Position numbers and translations under genes: made by a program
Shown: positions 22,643-33,846 of the stretch, one piece after another
Layout of the letters: each line of letters begins with the position of its first letter
How positions within the stretch are numbered: position 1 is the first letter of the stretch
Assembly: GCA_001510575.1 (NCBI GenBank)
Contig: LNGK01000008.1
Coordinates: 4,205,541 to 4,269,540 of the forward strand
Direction of reading: 5' to 3'
DNA length: 64,000 nt
Source of the DNA: Knoxdaviesia capensis
Lineage: Eukaryota; Ascomycota; Sordariomycetes; Microascales; Gondwanamycetaceae
Notes under the pieces: model-generated
Told to the model about the DNA's origin: nothing
What the model saw: the letters and a program-made list of their open reading frames with translations, nothing else
The model's database searches: none

Positions 22643-25600
22643 TTACATCTTCACTCCCCGCGCGCTGACCTCACCCCGCTCCCCAATGTTCAGCAGCACC
22701 CGACACTCCGGGCAGTACCACTTGGTTGTGCGCGCCGGGATCTCTGTGAGTCCGACGCACTCGAGGTGGAACCATTCTGTCTTGCAGTTCTGAAAAAAAA
22801 AGAGATAGGTAATCCGTTAGCACGATGGACACCACCATAGTGCAGATAACGAAGAATGTATTCCAGGATGCAGAAGAAAACTCACCTCGTGGTCGCACTG
22901 AATCATCATTCCAAAGCCGACCCGATTACACAGACAGTACCGCTGCTCGTTCGGATCAATCAGGTTGCCCTCGTCGTCCACCTCTTCCATCTCCGCTTCA
23001 GTGGCCGGGGCCGCCGCCGCCGCCGAGACCGACGCCGCAGAGGCTGCCGACGACCGGTCGCGCCGGGCCACCGCCGCCTTGCGCCGCGGCGCTGCCTTCC
23101 GCCGCCCCATGGCGCTGTTACCGCCTGAGCTGGTCCGGCTGACAACCCCCGGCGCGGGCCGCTTGGAGCGGCCGCCACCCAGCTTCGCAAGTGCGGCTGC
23201 CGCTGACTGGGTGACAACCCCACTAGTTGCGCCGCTGGCGCTGGCGCCGGTGCCTGCCGTGGTTGCTGTCGCTGTCGTGACAGAGGTGGTCGGCGGTTCA
23301 GGTCCGGGCGTGTTGCGCGGCGCGGTACTGGCGCGCCGAGGGCGCTCGCTCGCTAGCGACGGCGTCTGGACGGTGGGCTCCTGGCTCATGGCCTTGGACG
23401 TCGTGCCGCGGGAGCCGGGCCGACGGCTGGCCGAGTCGGCGGGCGTTGTGCCGCGCGATAGCGGCGGGTGCGTGCCCGTGGTTGCTGCCAGCATCTGACT
23501 GTCAGAAGCCTTGGCTGCCGCGGGTGTAGTCACAACAGCAGCGACATCCGACCCCGATACTCCAGTTGTGACAGCATCAGGAGCTGCGGCGGCTCCGGTA
23601 CCACCAGCAGCAGGCGACAGTCGCTGCATCTTCTTGGCTGCATCCTGGCGAGTTTCGCGACGCGGCATGGGGGGCGGGATAGGCGTGGTTGACTTGCGAG
23701 TCTCTACGGAGGGCCGGGGAACACTGAGTTCAGCCGGCGCCTTGGTTGGGACAATGGTGGTGACCGTGGTAGTGGTGCTAATCGCACTACCAGCCGGCGA
23801 CGCATTGTGGGTTCTGGCGCCATCGTGTGACTGGCCAGGAATAGGGACGGGAACGGGGGTGGTGGAGATGTGGATCGGCGGGTTCTGCGGCGCAGGAGTG
23901 TGCGTAACCGTCGTGGTCGACGAGGCATTCGAGTTATTCGGCGCAAGCTTGGGCGGCGGGATAGGAGTCTCGGTCTTCAGCCGCTTGCTGTTCGTGGCAC
24001 GCGGGGTGGGGTCCGGGCTCGCCCCATCGTCCGGGTCCTCCGAGCCCAGCTTGCGCTTGTTCACGACCCGGGGCTTCAAGACCCGGCCGCGCGAGCTGAT
24101 GCGCATGGCGACTTCCTCCTTGGCAGCCTGCGCTTTCGCGGCTGCTCCCTGACTCTCAAACAGTCGGGCGATCTCCTCTCGCATCTTGAGGGCAGAAGCC
24201 TCGGCCTCAACAGCCGCCAGCTTGGCAAGATCGTCCGATGTCAGCTTCTTGGAATCGGCACCATGCGACGGAGCTGTCGAAGCGCCGCGCTTCGCACTTC
24301 CATCCGCATTCGCCGAAACGTCCTCCGAGATGGCGCGCGAAGGCGCCCGTCGCGTGGCGCTGCCAGCGGTATCACCCAGGTGGCCAGTGGCCGGAGGACC
24401 CGCGGGAGTGCTATCAGGGCCCGGGAACGGCCGCCCTTCGTCGTCTGCCTTTTTCTTGGCTGTACGGTAGGACTCAGGACCTCTACCCCGAGCCTCTAGT
24501 TCACGTGCAATCATGGTATCGCTCGGCGTCCAGCTCACGTTTTTCTTCATACGTTTGCGGAGGTGGGCAAGCTCCCAAGGCGTCAGCCGCAGCCACGGCG
24601 CATCTGGGCTTCCAATAACTGCATTTTCGGGGGGCGGCTGCAGCGCGTGGATGGGCAGTGTGGGCAGCGGGGTGGGGGTAGTGGCGGTACCGAACATGGA
24701 TAGGGCGGTGCCGACCGAGCCGGTGCTGAAGCGCTGACGAGGCGTACGATTGACCGCCGGCTGGGACTTGTTGATGATCTTAATACGAGTCGGAAGCGGA
24801 GCCCCAGCAGGAGGGATAGGCGTGCGGCCGCGCGCAGTGTCGGAGGTTTCGACATCGGAGGATTCAGAGTTGCCGGAGGTGATGGTATCGTAGTTAACGT
24901 CGTACGGCGCCAAAACCTCACCAGGCACTGTGATCTTAGGACCACGCTGCCGGCGCATGGCCTGGCCGCTGTCACCCACCCGAAGCGTGACCTTGGGCTG
25001 TCGCACAGTGACGGGAGACGCCTTTTGGGCAGCCGCTGCACTGACATCGGACTTGGCTGTTCTATCAGCAGCAGACGCGCGGGCCGCCCGATCGTCGTCC
25101 TCCTCCTCACCCGACGGGTAGTTGTCCAACATGGTTTGTAGCTTGGAATGGAGGGTTTTGGCGCGGGCGCAATGGCGGTCGATAATGTCGGCCATGCGGG
25201 TAGCTTCGGCGTGGGCGTAGACGCGCGTGCGAAGAGCGCGCTGCAGACTGATCGAGATGTCCGCGCGCAGCTGCACAGGATCGGGCTTGGCTACCGCCGA
25301 GTCGGCCGGCACATCGGGGAGATCGCGCCATGTAGTCGTCAGAGCGTGCACCGACGCGGAGGCGTCCTGGTACGAATCGTCGAGAGAGCCGATCAGGGTC
25401 AGCGAGCGGAGGAGGTCGGCCGGAAGGTACTCGGTGAAGTCGAGGAAGTCGGTAACAGTCGCCTGGGCGTCGGGGTCGGCGCGCAAGTCAATGCCATGGT
25501 GGTGAGGGTGGTGATGGTGGAGATCGTGCATGTGCAACGCGTGGCTGTCGTCGTCGTCGTCGCCCATCGGGTTCGGCCGTGTCGTCGTCAAGGGCGACAC

Positions 25601-25645
25601 GGCGTCGTCCCCGACGGGCGGTGGATCGGTCGTTTTTGACACCAT
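22643..25645 (-). CDS. ING-family PHD-finger chromatin protein
   Basis: Exons 22886-25645 and 22643-22789 (96-bp intron GTGAGT..TTTCAG, phase 0) give 968 residues. ING proteins read H3K4me3 and sit in histone acetyltransferase or deacetylase complexes (Yng1/NuA3, Yng2/NuA4, Pho23/Rpd3L). The N-terminus has a His/Asp-rich patch (about 29-50), then the ING helical region (about 64-210; DFLDFTEYLPADLLRSLTLI). About 680 residues of low-complexity Ser/Thr/Pro/Ala sequence follow. The C-terminal PHD finger is complete only after splicing: YCLCNRV at 903-909, C917, H919, FHLEC at 927-931, and WYCPEC at 944-949. The ATG at 25645 is preferred over one at 25804 because the intervening translation is Phe/Leu-rich and UTR-like. 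The complex it belongs to cannot be decided here; length suggests a Pho23-type filamentous-fungal form. Confidence 0.92.
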
Positions 25646-27607
25646 AGCCCGTGCTAACGTGACAGTTGGACTGATGTCATCTATTCGTTGTGCTGATCCG
25701 GAGAAGAAAGGAAGAGGCAGCGAAGGAGAGACAAAGAAACAGACGGGGCAGAGGGAGAAGAAGAAAACAGGAGATGGAAGAAAGCTGGGTGAATCTGCTT
25801 TCAATGGAGTGTTTATTTAGAGAGCGTGTTCTGTAACTGTTGCCTATAAACACAGCTATCAACTGACAACAAATGAGTGTGAAGATGTGAGGGTCAGTTA
25901 AGGGTTTAGAAGTGGAAGATTAATAACGAAAAACACACACACATTCGCCCCAAAATTGCTTTTGACGCGTTCTCACGGTGCGGTGCGATCAAAATGCTGG
26001 CTTCACGATTTCTGAGCTGTGATTGGCTGGCCTGACATCACAAGTGCTGACACAGGGAATCAGGTGGAACGAAACCGAGACCTTGGAAGGTGACATCGCT
26101 TAGTCACCCGCACCGATTCATCCCGGTTTAGGGTTTAGGGTCACGGCAGATTTCCGGCTAGCTGCCCAAGCGCGCGGGATCTGCCAGGATTGAGATTGAA
26201 CGAAATGTCTGTGCCACGTTGAACTCAAAATTCTGCCTCTGATCTTCACAGTTCCCGCGGTTGCTTGTAACTTTGGGCGGCTTTTCTATTTGGTGGTTTT
26301 ATCTTCAGTTTATCGTAATTTTCCACCGCTGGATTGGCCGGCTTGCACTCGCTGGATTGTTGGAGAGATTGGGGTCGCAACAGCCACATCTGCCACGATC
26401 TCGCCCAGCCTCCGATCTACTGCTTCTTCTTGCTCCTCTTGATATCCCGTGGGCCGCGATGCTGCCTATCAAGCTTCCTGTTGTGTTCTGGTGTCTTTGA
26501 ACCTCTTCTCTCGCGCTCTCTCCACCGCCCGCTGCTCCGGCTTCTCCGTACACTTTCCACGATCAGGACACGATGCATGGGGCCCTCCTTTATCTCAAGA
26601 TGTTTCCTCTTCACTCGCTCGTCCCTTTGTATCCAGACCACGGAACTAAAGTCGACAAAGTCATTCATTGCACCGAAGTCCTCTCTGGTCGAGGCCGAAC
26701 TGCGGCGTGTCACTTGCCGACTACCAGCTCTGCTATAGTCGCCATTCGATATACGCTCTTTGTTGTTTGTCCTGCGGCTGATCCGGCCCATTGGACTATT
26801 TCAACTCATACCCCCACCACAGATGTCAAAGTTTAAGCTTGATTCGACCTGCGATTGGGCATTTCCCCCAGCTGCGCCTTTGTTTGCCTGGCCGGTTTCT
26901 TGATATGGTATGTTTTCTCCCTCTCAACGGACTGATTTCACAGGGCGTATCAAACATAATTGCAAGCGAAAAAGAAAAGATAGAAATTCAAGAACTTGAA
27001 AACTAGTCAAAACCTCCTCGCCAGAAAGTCATTATCACCCCGAAAAGAGTCTATAAAATGAAGATACACAGACCGGCCCCTCCCCTGTCACAAGCTCACA
27101 CCCACCCCCCCACCACCTATCTGCTGTCAAATGATCCCACCATAGCTTGGCCTGAAGCCAATGCCGGAATTGGATCCTGCCCAAAGTCCATTTCCAGGTG
27201 GTCAAACTTCGGATTCTCGTCTCCAGACAGCGTCTGTATATGCAAAGGAGGAAAGGAAAAAAATTGAAGCGAGACTGAACAATAACATGCAAGGCGTGGA
27301 AAACATGAAAGAGGAAGAGGAAGAAAATAACGAGAAATAGTTCAAGCAACGATTGAAGAAGAAGAAATAGACGGCCAAACAAGATAAAAAGAGAAATTGG
27401 AGGAGTGGACAAAAATGCACCGACTGGCTGGGTATACGACGCTGTCAGATACCCCCCACCCGCTTGATGCCCCGTTTCCAGCTGTGTAAATGCCCATTTG
27501 GAGTCTTGATACTGGAACCCCCGTGACGGGCTGGGCATATACCGCAAAAAAAGAAAAAAAAATAGAGAAGAATATGGGACGAGAGACGTGATAGTAGGAT
27601 TGCCCGA
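25646..27607. other. Upstream region of the ING gene and spacer
   Basis: About 2 kb. Bases 25680-25790 form a purine-rich stretch on plus (CT-rich leader for the ING gene). A tandem telobox-like TTTAGGGTTTAGGG occurs at 26127-26140, about 480 bp upstream of the ING start codon. The short frames at 26260-26840 lack recognisable domains. Confidence 0.5.
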
Positions 27608-29129
27608 TCACCAGTCGTTGTCATTCTCACGGACCAGTCTCGATCCCCAGACCTGGTCGGTCCCCTCGACATAGTACTGTGACTGGCCGATCAACACCAG
27701 CGCAGCATACAGCAGCAAGTTTCGGCATTTGCTATAAAAAAAAAGAAAAAAAGAAAAAAAAAAGGAGGGCGAATGAGGTGTTAGTCTTTGAGCGGGGGGT
27801 TGTGGATATGCAGCCGAGAATATGCGCCGTCGGCGCCGTTATAGCCGTTATGTCTGCATCCGGCACGCCGAGTTACACAGATATATAAAAAAGAAAAAAA
27901 AAGAAAAAAAGCCAACTTACAGATATCCAATGATTGTGATGTCTCCATAGATCTCCAAATCGGTGGCCTCGCACGTCCCGTTAACTCTCAACTTGCCATA
28001 GCCCTTGACCTTGTCCCTGTTGAATTGAGGCCATGTGTTAGTTCGCTCAGTGTCGACTGGTTGATTTGCCTCTCCCGATACCGCCCTTGATTCTCGGGGT
28101 CTGTCTTGATCAGGCCATAAAGCTATGAGGAGGCGAGAAACAAATCCCAGAGGCCAGTTGACTTACTGCACGTGGAGATATCCGTTCACTTCAATGTTCC
28201 CCATGGCTTTGATTCTGCCGCTGCAAAAGCGAGACAAAGAAAGCCGTGTTAGTCGCTTCACTCTCCTGGCTGTCGAGAGTTCCAGCTCTCGAACGAACGA
28301 GAGCACTCTGGAAGGAACTTGAAAAGGGGGGGGGGGATTTGGGAACTTACTAGCAAGTGACGTTTCCGTTGATCTCCATGCTGCCGTACACTTCAACATT
28401 GCCGGTGATAGTGAAGTCGCCGTTAAGCGTCAGGTTGCCCTGCACCTTGACCGACCCGGCAATTTCCAGCGGGCCGTCCAGCGTCACCTCGCTGTCACTC
28501 TTGATGGACTGCACACGGCGGGGCGGCTGGCCGGCGTAGTAGGACATGGTGTCTTCTTGGTCGGTGGGACTCGGGGCTCGTTTAGGAGACGGGGACGAAG
28601 TTGTCTGGAGGAACGGAGACAGCGGCAGCAGGGGCGGCGAGTCGTATTCTTCTTTGATGTACACGGGAGTGACAGGGGCGGCGATAGTGAGGTTTGCAGA
28701 GGAGCTTGATGGGATGGGAGAGGCCGGGCGAGCAGATGAGGACCGCTTGGTAGACTTGCTGCCGGGAGACCGGATGGAAGACAGGTGGGATGCAGACAGG
28801 AGAGGAGGAGGAGGAGGAGGAGGAGGAGGAGGAGACTGGCGGTCCTTGGTGGATTTATGGGACTTGGAAGGACGGGATGGGGAAGATTTATGTTTGGAAC
28901 GTGAGTGAGAGGATGAAGTAGCAGTGTTGTTGCTATTGTTGGAAGATCTTGAAGCTGTTGCTGGTGATGGCAAGTCAGGAGAGATGGGAGTTGTCCAGAT
29001 GAGCTGGAGGACACCTTCGCTATATATGTTTTCAGGTCTGGCGGAGGAGGACGAGGAGGATGAAGTCGCGGCCGGCGATTTCACCCCCCGGGTCTTCTCC
29101 TTGGCCGGTGGGTTGAGGGCGTCTCCCAT
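27608..29129 (-). CDS. Bactofilin-like hexapeptide beta-helix protein, function unknown
   Basis: Exons (5' to 3' on minus) 28351-29129, 28167-28220, 27921-28016 and 27608-27731 give 350 residues. Introns are 130, 150 and 189 bp, all with GTAAGT donors and CAG or TAG acceptors, and all in phase 2. Residues 1-210 are disordered: Ser/Lys/Arg-rich, with a run of about ten prolines encoded by a GGA-type repeat on plus (28805-28833). From residue 211 to about 305 the sequence becomes a strict hexad pattern, x-G-x-hydrophobic-x-hydrophobic. Examples are AGSVKV, QGNLTL, NGDFTI, TGNVEV, YGSMEI, MGNIEV and YGKLRV. This is the signature of a beta-helix such as the bacterial polymer-forming bactofilins. 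The C-terminus (KCRNLLLYAALVLIG, then VEGTDQVWGSRLV) is less regular. No signal peptide is seen. The link to bactofilins is by repeat pattern only; a role as filament or scaffold is inference. Confidence 0.85.
28805..28833 (-). repeat. GGA/CCT trinucleotide repeat encoding polyproline
   Basis: Uninterrupted GGA units on plus, in frame within the first exon of the bactofilin-like gene, where they encode about ten consecutive prolines. Likely length-polymorphic. Confidence 0.85.
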
Positions 29130-30322
29130 GGTGTGTGCAAACGTGGCGGTCTGGCGTGTGTGTTCTATTCCAAGGACTACTCCTGCTACTACACACACTT
29201 GAATGGAGAGAGAGAGTGTGTGGGAGAGGGTGAGTAAGGAGAGGGTGACGGCAACCGCGTGTAAATGACGACCCGAGTATGCCTGGCCAAAGACCCAATG
29301 GCGATCGCGTGAACCGAGGAGTGAGTCGATCCGTCTAGGGTTGTGACTGGGCAGACGACGCCACGAGAACGTTGATGACGAGGTCAAAAGGGAGCCGAGA
29401 GAAGACAGAATTTCCACACCCGCTAGCTAATGCAGAGAGTGCCTGGCCGCCCAGCCCTATACATCCAAGTTCTTCCAGGGAAACCTTTTTGTAGCCATCA
29501 ACGGACGGTGTCAACACAAGAAGGGGGGCGTGCAATGCCGATGTATGTTGGCACACAAGTGATCGACCTGAGCGAGAGAGAGATGTCCCCGGCCCGGACG
29601 AGTCCTGGGATTTTGTGTACGGGTATGTGAAGTTTCAAAAAAGAGGAGGAGTGTAGGAAAGAAAGAAGAAAAAGGAGAATGAACCCCGAGGAAAAGGAAT
29701 AAGAGGAAGAAGACCAAGAAGGAGGGAGGGGGCGTTCTTTTGGGAGTTGTAGATCACTGGGGTGGCGGAGGGGGTGAGCAGCGGTAGATGTCTCCGTTAT
29801 CGTAGATAGACATCCGCAAGATGTCCAGGAATGGAGAGTTTGGACGCCCGTCCCTGTAAGTATCCTTTTTCCCTGCAATATATGTTTTTTTTTTTTTTTT
29901 GCTTTTTTCCCCTTCCCTTTGTTCCTGATATGAGATGACAGTAGTATCCTTGTGTGGAGCTGCAACATCCAGGGATTCTCACCGAAGCTTGAGGCCGTGT
30001 GTAAACGTCCAGACTCCCCCAAAGAATGATGTATCCTCGCGTTTACGGGAGCTGTCGACGAGAGAGTTGAAAGGAGCCCGGATGTTCCAGAACAGTCAAT
30101 AGAAGAGGATAAAATGTCCTACCAGGCAGAAACCTTGGGCTCAGCAGAAGGTGACAAAAGAGAAAGAACTTCACCGAAGGGCGTGGATCTAAGACGAAAG
30201 ATCGAGGATCGAGGGGAACGAGGAGAGTGAGGAAGAAAAAAGCGAATGAACGGCCCGGATGAGTCCTGTCGATGGGGCACAGACTGGATTAATATGACTT
30301 TTCCTTTCTGCTTTCTTCTTCG

Positions 30323-30353
<31 letters not shown>

Positions 30354-33300
30354 TGTTCCTGAAGGGGGGTGAGAGATGGGCTATACGAACTCTGAATCGA
30401 GCATAGTTCGCATGTATATGGACGGGACATACGACTCACAAAACAAAGCCGTGGATGCCACTGTTTGGGCCCCGACGGATCCAGCTCTAGGTGAAGAGAC
30501 AGCCTTGTGTGGGAGAGAAAGCTCTTTCTGGTGGGGGGAAGGGGTGTGGGGAGTTGCAGGACATGTCGCTGTCATGGTCTGAGTTGGAGTGTGGATGCCG
30601 AAACGGGAGTGAAGATTGAGAGAGAGAGAGAGAGAGAGAGGAGGGTGTTTCCAGAAATAGGCGCGGCAGGACATGGATGAACTACATACACACTGTACAG
30701 GATACACTTGAGGGAACCTGGGAAAGGACCCGGAGAAAGGTGAGAGCGTCGTGGAACAGGAAATAAGTATATGTATTTACATACACCCAACCAGAGAAAG
30801 AGAAGAGCGGGCGAAAGCGCGGAGAGAGCTCAGGCCGTAACCGAGACAGAAAGAAGAGAGAGGGAGGGGAGTTTACTGAACAAGCGCGGGGGAGTGCAGG
30901 AGTGGACTGACAAGTCTGCAAAGTATCTCCCGTGAGCTGAACCCAAGTGCCTGTGAGTAAGTTGGGAGCACATATAAAAAAGGTGTGGGCGCAACCATCT
31001 CGATCGAGACCACACTCCCCCTGGTCCGTAGTCTTGACCACAGTCAGTTACGCCGTTAAAAGGTAAATCCACATACGCCCTGAGACTACTGGAGATTTCC
31101 TGTAAGTGCCTAGAGCTAGGACTCTCTGCCGGTCTGAAGACACCTATCACGACTACTATATTGGACGGTGGCACTTCCAGCTCGTCGAAGCACTACTAGC
31201 ACCGGGCAGAGCAAAAACATCACGATGTCCTCCGCTGTCTCTTTTGACGCTTGTTGTTCTTTTAGGAATACGAGAAGCCCAGAGAAGGACCCCCTAGCTA
31301 TCCTTTTCCACTCTCCACATCTCCAATGTCAGCCGTTTCATAGAGGTCAGTAAGTGGTGGCAGTCTTACATGATATGCCAGTGCCAGCTATTGCGAGCGT
31401 GGGCATTCACAGCCAGCCAAGCCCTTTAATGATGCCGGAAACAAGGATTTGTGTTCGTACGTAGAGAGAGACTGCAACATTGCATGCGGACCCTCTTCAA
31501 ACCGACCGAAGCAGACCGCTAGATCGGCCTTTTCCGAGTGTCTCTCCCCAATGATATCACCGCCGGCATTGGCACGCCGTATCCAAATCTCGTATCGCTG
31601 CTGCAGAATTATGCTGTTGGGACAGAGAGCCTTTCGGACCTCGAGCTCACACTGCGCTGCTTGAAGAAACGACATAGTTCCCCTCTTTTTTTTTTTTGCC
31701 TCTTTTTTTTGTGGGAAAAACGATGCAGAACATACGTGGGAGAGCATTATGGTTCCGCTATCTGGGTACCAGAAAAGCTTCCCTCCTCTCCAAAAAGGAA
31801 CCAGCCATCCTTGCTCGCGTTCGTGAAGCTTTCCGCATTTGACAACGGCGCAGGGGCTGAAATAAAATGGAGACCCGTCAAAACCGACAAAAACGGCCCT
31901 GTTTTAGATTATACGCAGGTGGGTGGGTGGGCTGGGCCTTTTTCTTTTCTCTTTTTTTTCCCTGGTGCTGGAAAGAAAGAAAGCCGTGAAAGGGGGCGGA
32001 GTCCGGCCGGGCTGGAGAACCGGGGTTGCCTGCAGCAAAGACGCAAAAATACTGGACAGAAACACACAGCGAGAGATAATGCAGACTCGAATGAATTGGA
32101 AAGAGAAGTGATCTCTTCAGAGATGGGAATACCACAACGAACGGAGTCTTTGTACCGCCTGAACCGACCTGCTTTTTTTCCTATTACGTCTTTTCGCCGT
32201 CTCTCTTGGTGACGCCGGAACGTTCATCTCAATCTCATCTGTGATCTTAAGTTTCGAAACCCTTGGCATCCAGACCGCGTTAGTTAACTTGAGTCTGAGT
32301 GCATCACAAACATCTGTGTGGCAACCATTGGCGACGTCCAAAGTCGCAAGCTCAACAGACGCACGCCAGTCTGCTGTGGGGGGAGACCCGAAGAATAACA
32401 GGCACCGGAAAGCCACTCTTGCGTGTGACCGTGTGAGGGACTTGCTTCATTCCATTTCTGGGCCGGGACGAAACTCGTCAGTCCCCAGTTCTCACACAAG
32501 CTCCAGTGCTCCAAAAGAACAGGCCAGACTCGGACTTTACATACTCCTGCACCAGGCCACGAAAAAGTCTCCAGCCGGCCGTATCGGAGCCTTCAGCGGA
32601 ATTACAACAACCATACGAGGGTCTCCGTATCTCGGCTCTTGCTGGGATATGCACTGCGTATACAGCCAGCCCACTTTTGGGGGCCACTTACTGTTCAGTA
32701 CGGTACATATATCCAGGGTTTGTGGACAATCTGGACGCTGCAGCAAACGCCACTGGAACCACTAGCCTGGGAGGCGTTGCTTATATCCATGCCGATCACT
32801 AGCATCATCATCCAGTTTTTTTCTTCTTCTTCTCTTCTCCAGATATGTCTCCAACGCGACACTATAACGGATGAATTCCGCTCAAGTCCTTTGTGACAAT
32901 CTATTTGACGTTAACTTTGTGATGTCGGCGATACCAGGACGCTCGAGTCTCCGGACGCGCGCTTCAAATTGATAGCCCGCGGAACTATTGTGTGTTCAGT
33001 CAGATCCCAACAGTTCTTCTACGATAATATGCCATCCATCATTCGTTATCATGTTCCCGGGGAGTGGTCCTCAATAACGTTGCATGGCAAGGATGTCTGT
33101 CCCTCCTGTGACGGCCCGACAACCACCCAACATTTCCGAAAAGACTTTTCTGCTCTTTTCGGTTTCGGTCTTCAGGACTCTGGCCCTCCATATGCTCGGC
33201 GTTTTCTTCTTCTTTGGCGGCCCCAGGGAGTGAATTGAGCAGCCAAAAAGTCCTGTCCCTACCGATGATCATCGGAACGGCTGGCTGCCTTAGCTGGAAA

Positions 33301-33643
33301 TAAAGCTTCCCTGGCAAAGCAAGATCTGACATGGAATCCCCGTCATCGTGCTCAATGAAGCAAGGTTCCCCAATGGCCCAGGTTCAGGGGCGTGACATCG
33401 TATGTGCTGTAAGTTGGTTTGTCATAGAGTACTGTAAGTGCACAGGCGTGCGTCACTATACTTGGAATCTGTATGCAGTCCGCAATTAGCGGGTTATGCA
33501 TGATATACGAGCCTGCCAATGCAGTCCAACTTGGGATGGGATTAGTTCGAAGTCTAGTTTTCAACCGTGACACAACCTTAAACGCATAATTTCAAGAATC
33601 AATCAACGCCTCTCTTCGCCGATACTGTACCTATCTGTGTTAG

Positions 33644-33846
<203 letters not shown>

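Noticed and set aside
25646..25804. An upstream in-frame ATG extending the ING protein by 53 residues
   Set aside because: The extension is Phe/Leu/Pro-rich and looks like a translated CT-rich leader; the ING region follows the downstream ATG.
31538..32212. A 224-codon frame in the gene-poor block
   Set aside because: Composition-biased translation across T-runs, no recognisable motif, no plausible splice continuation.
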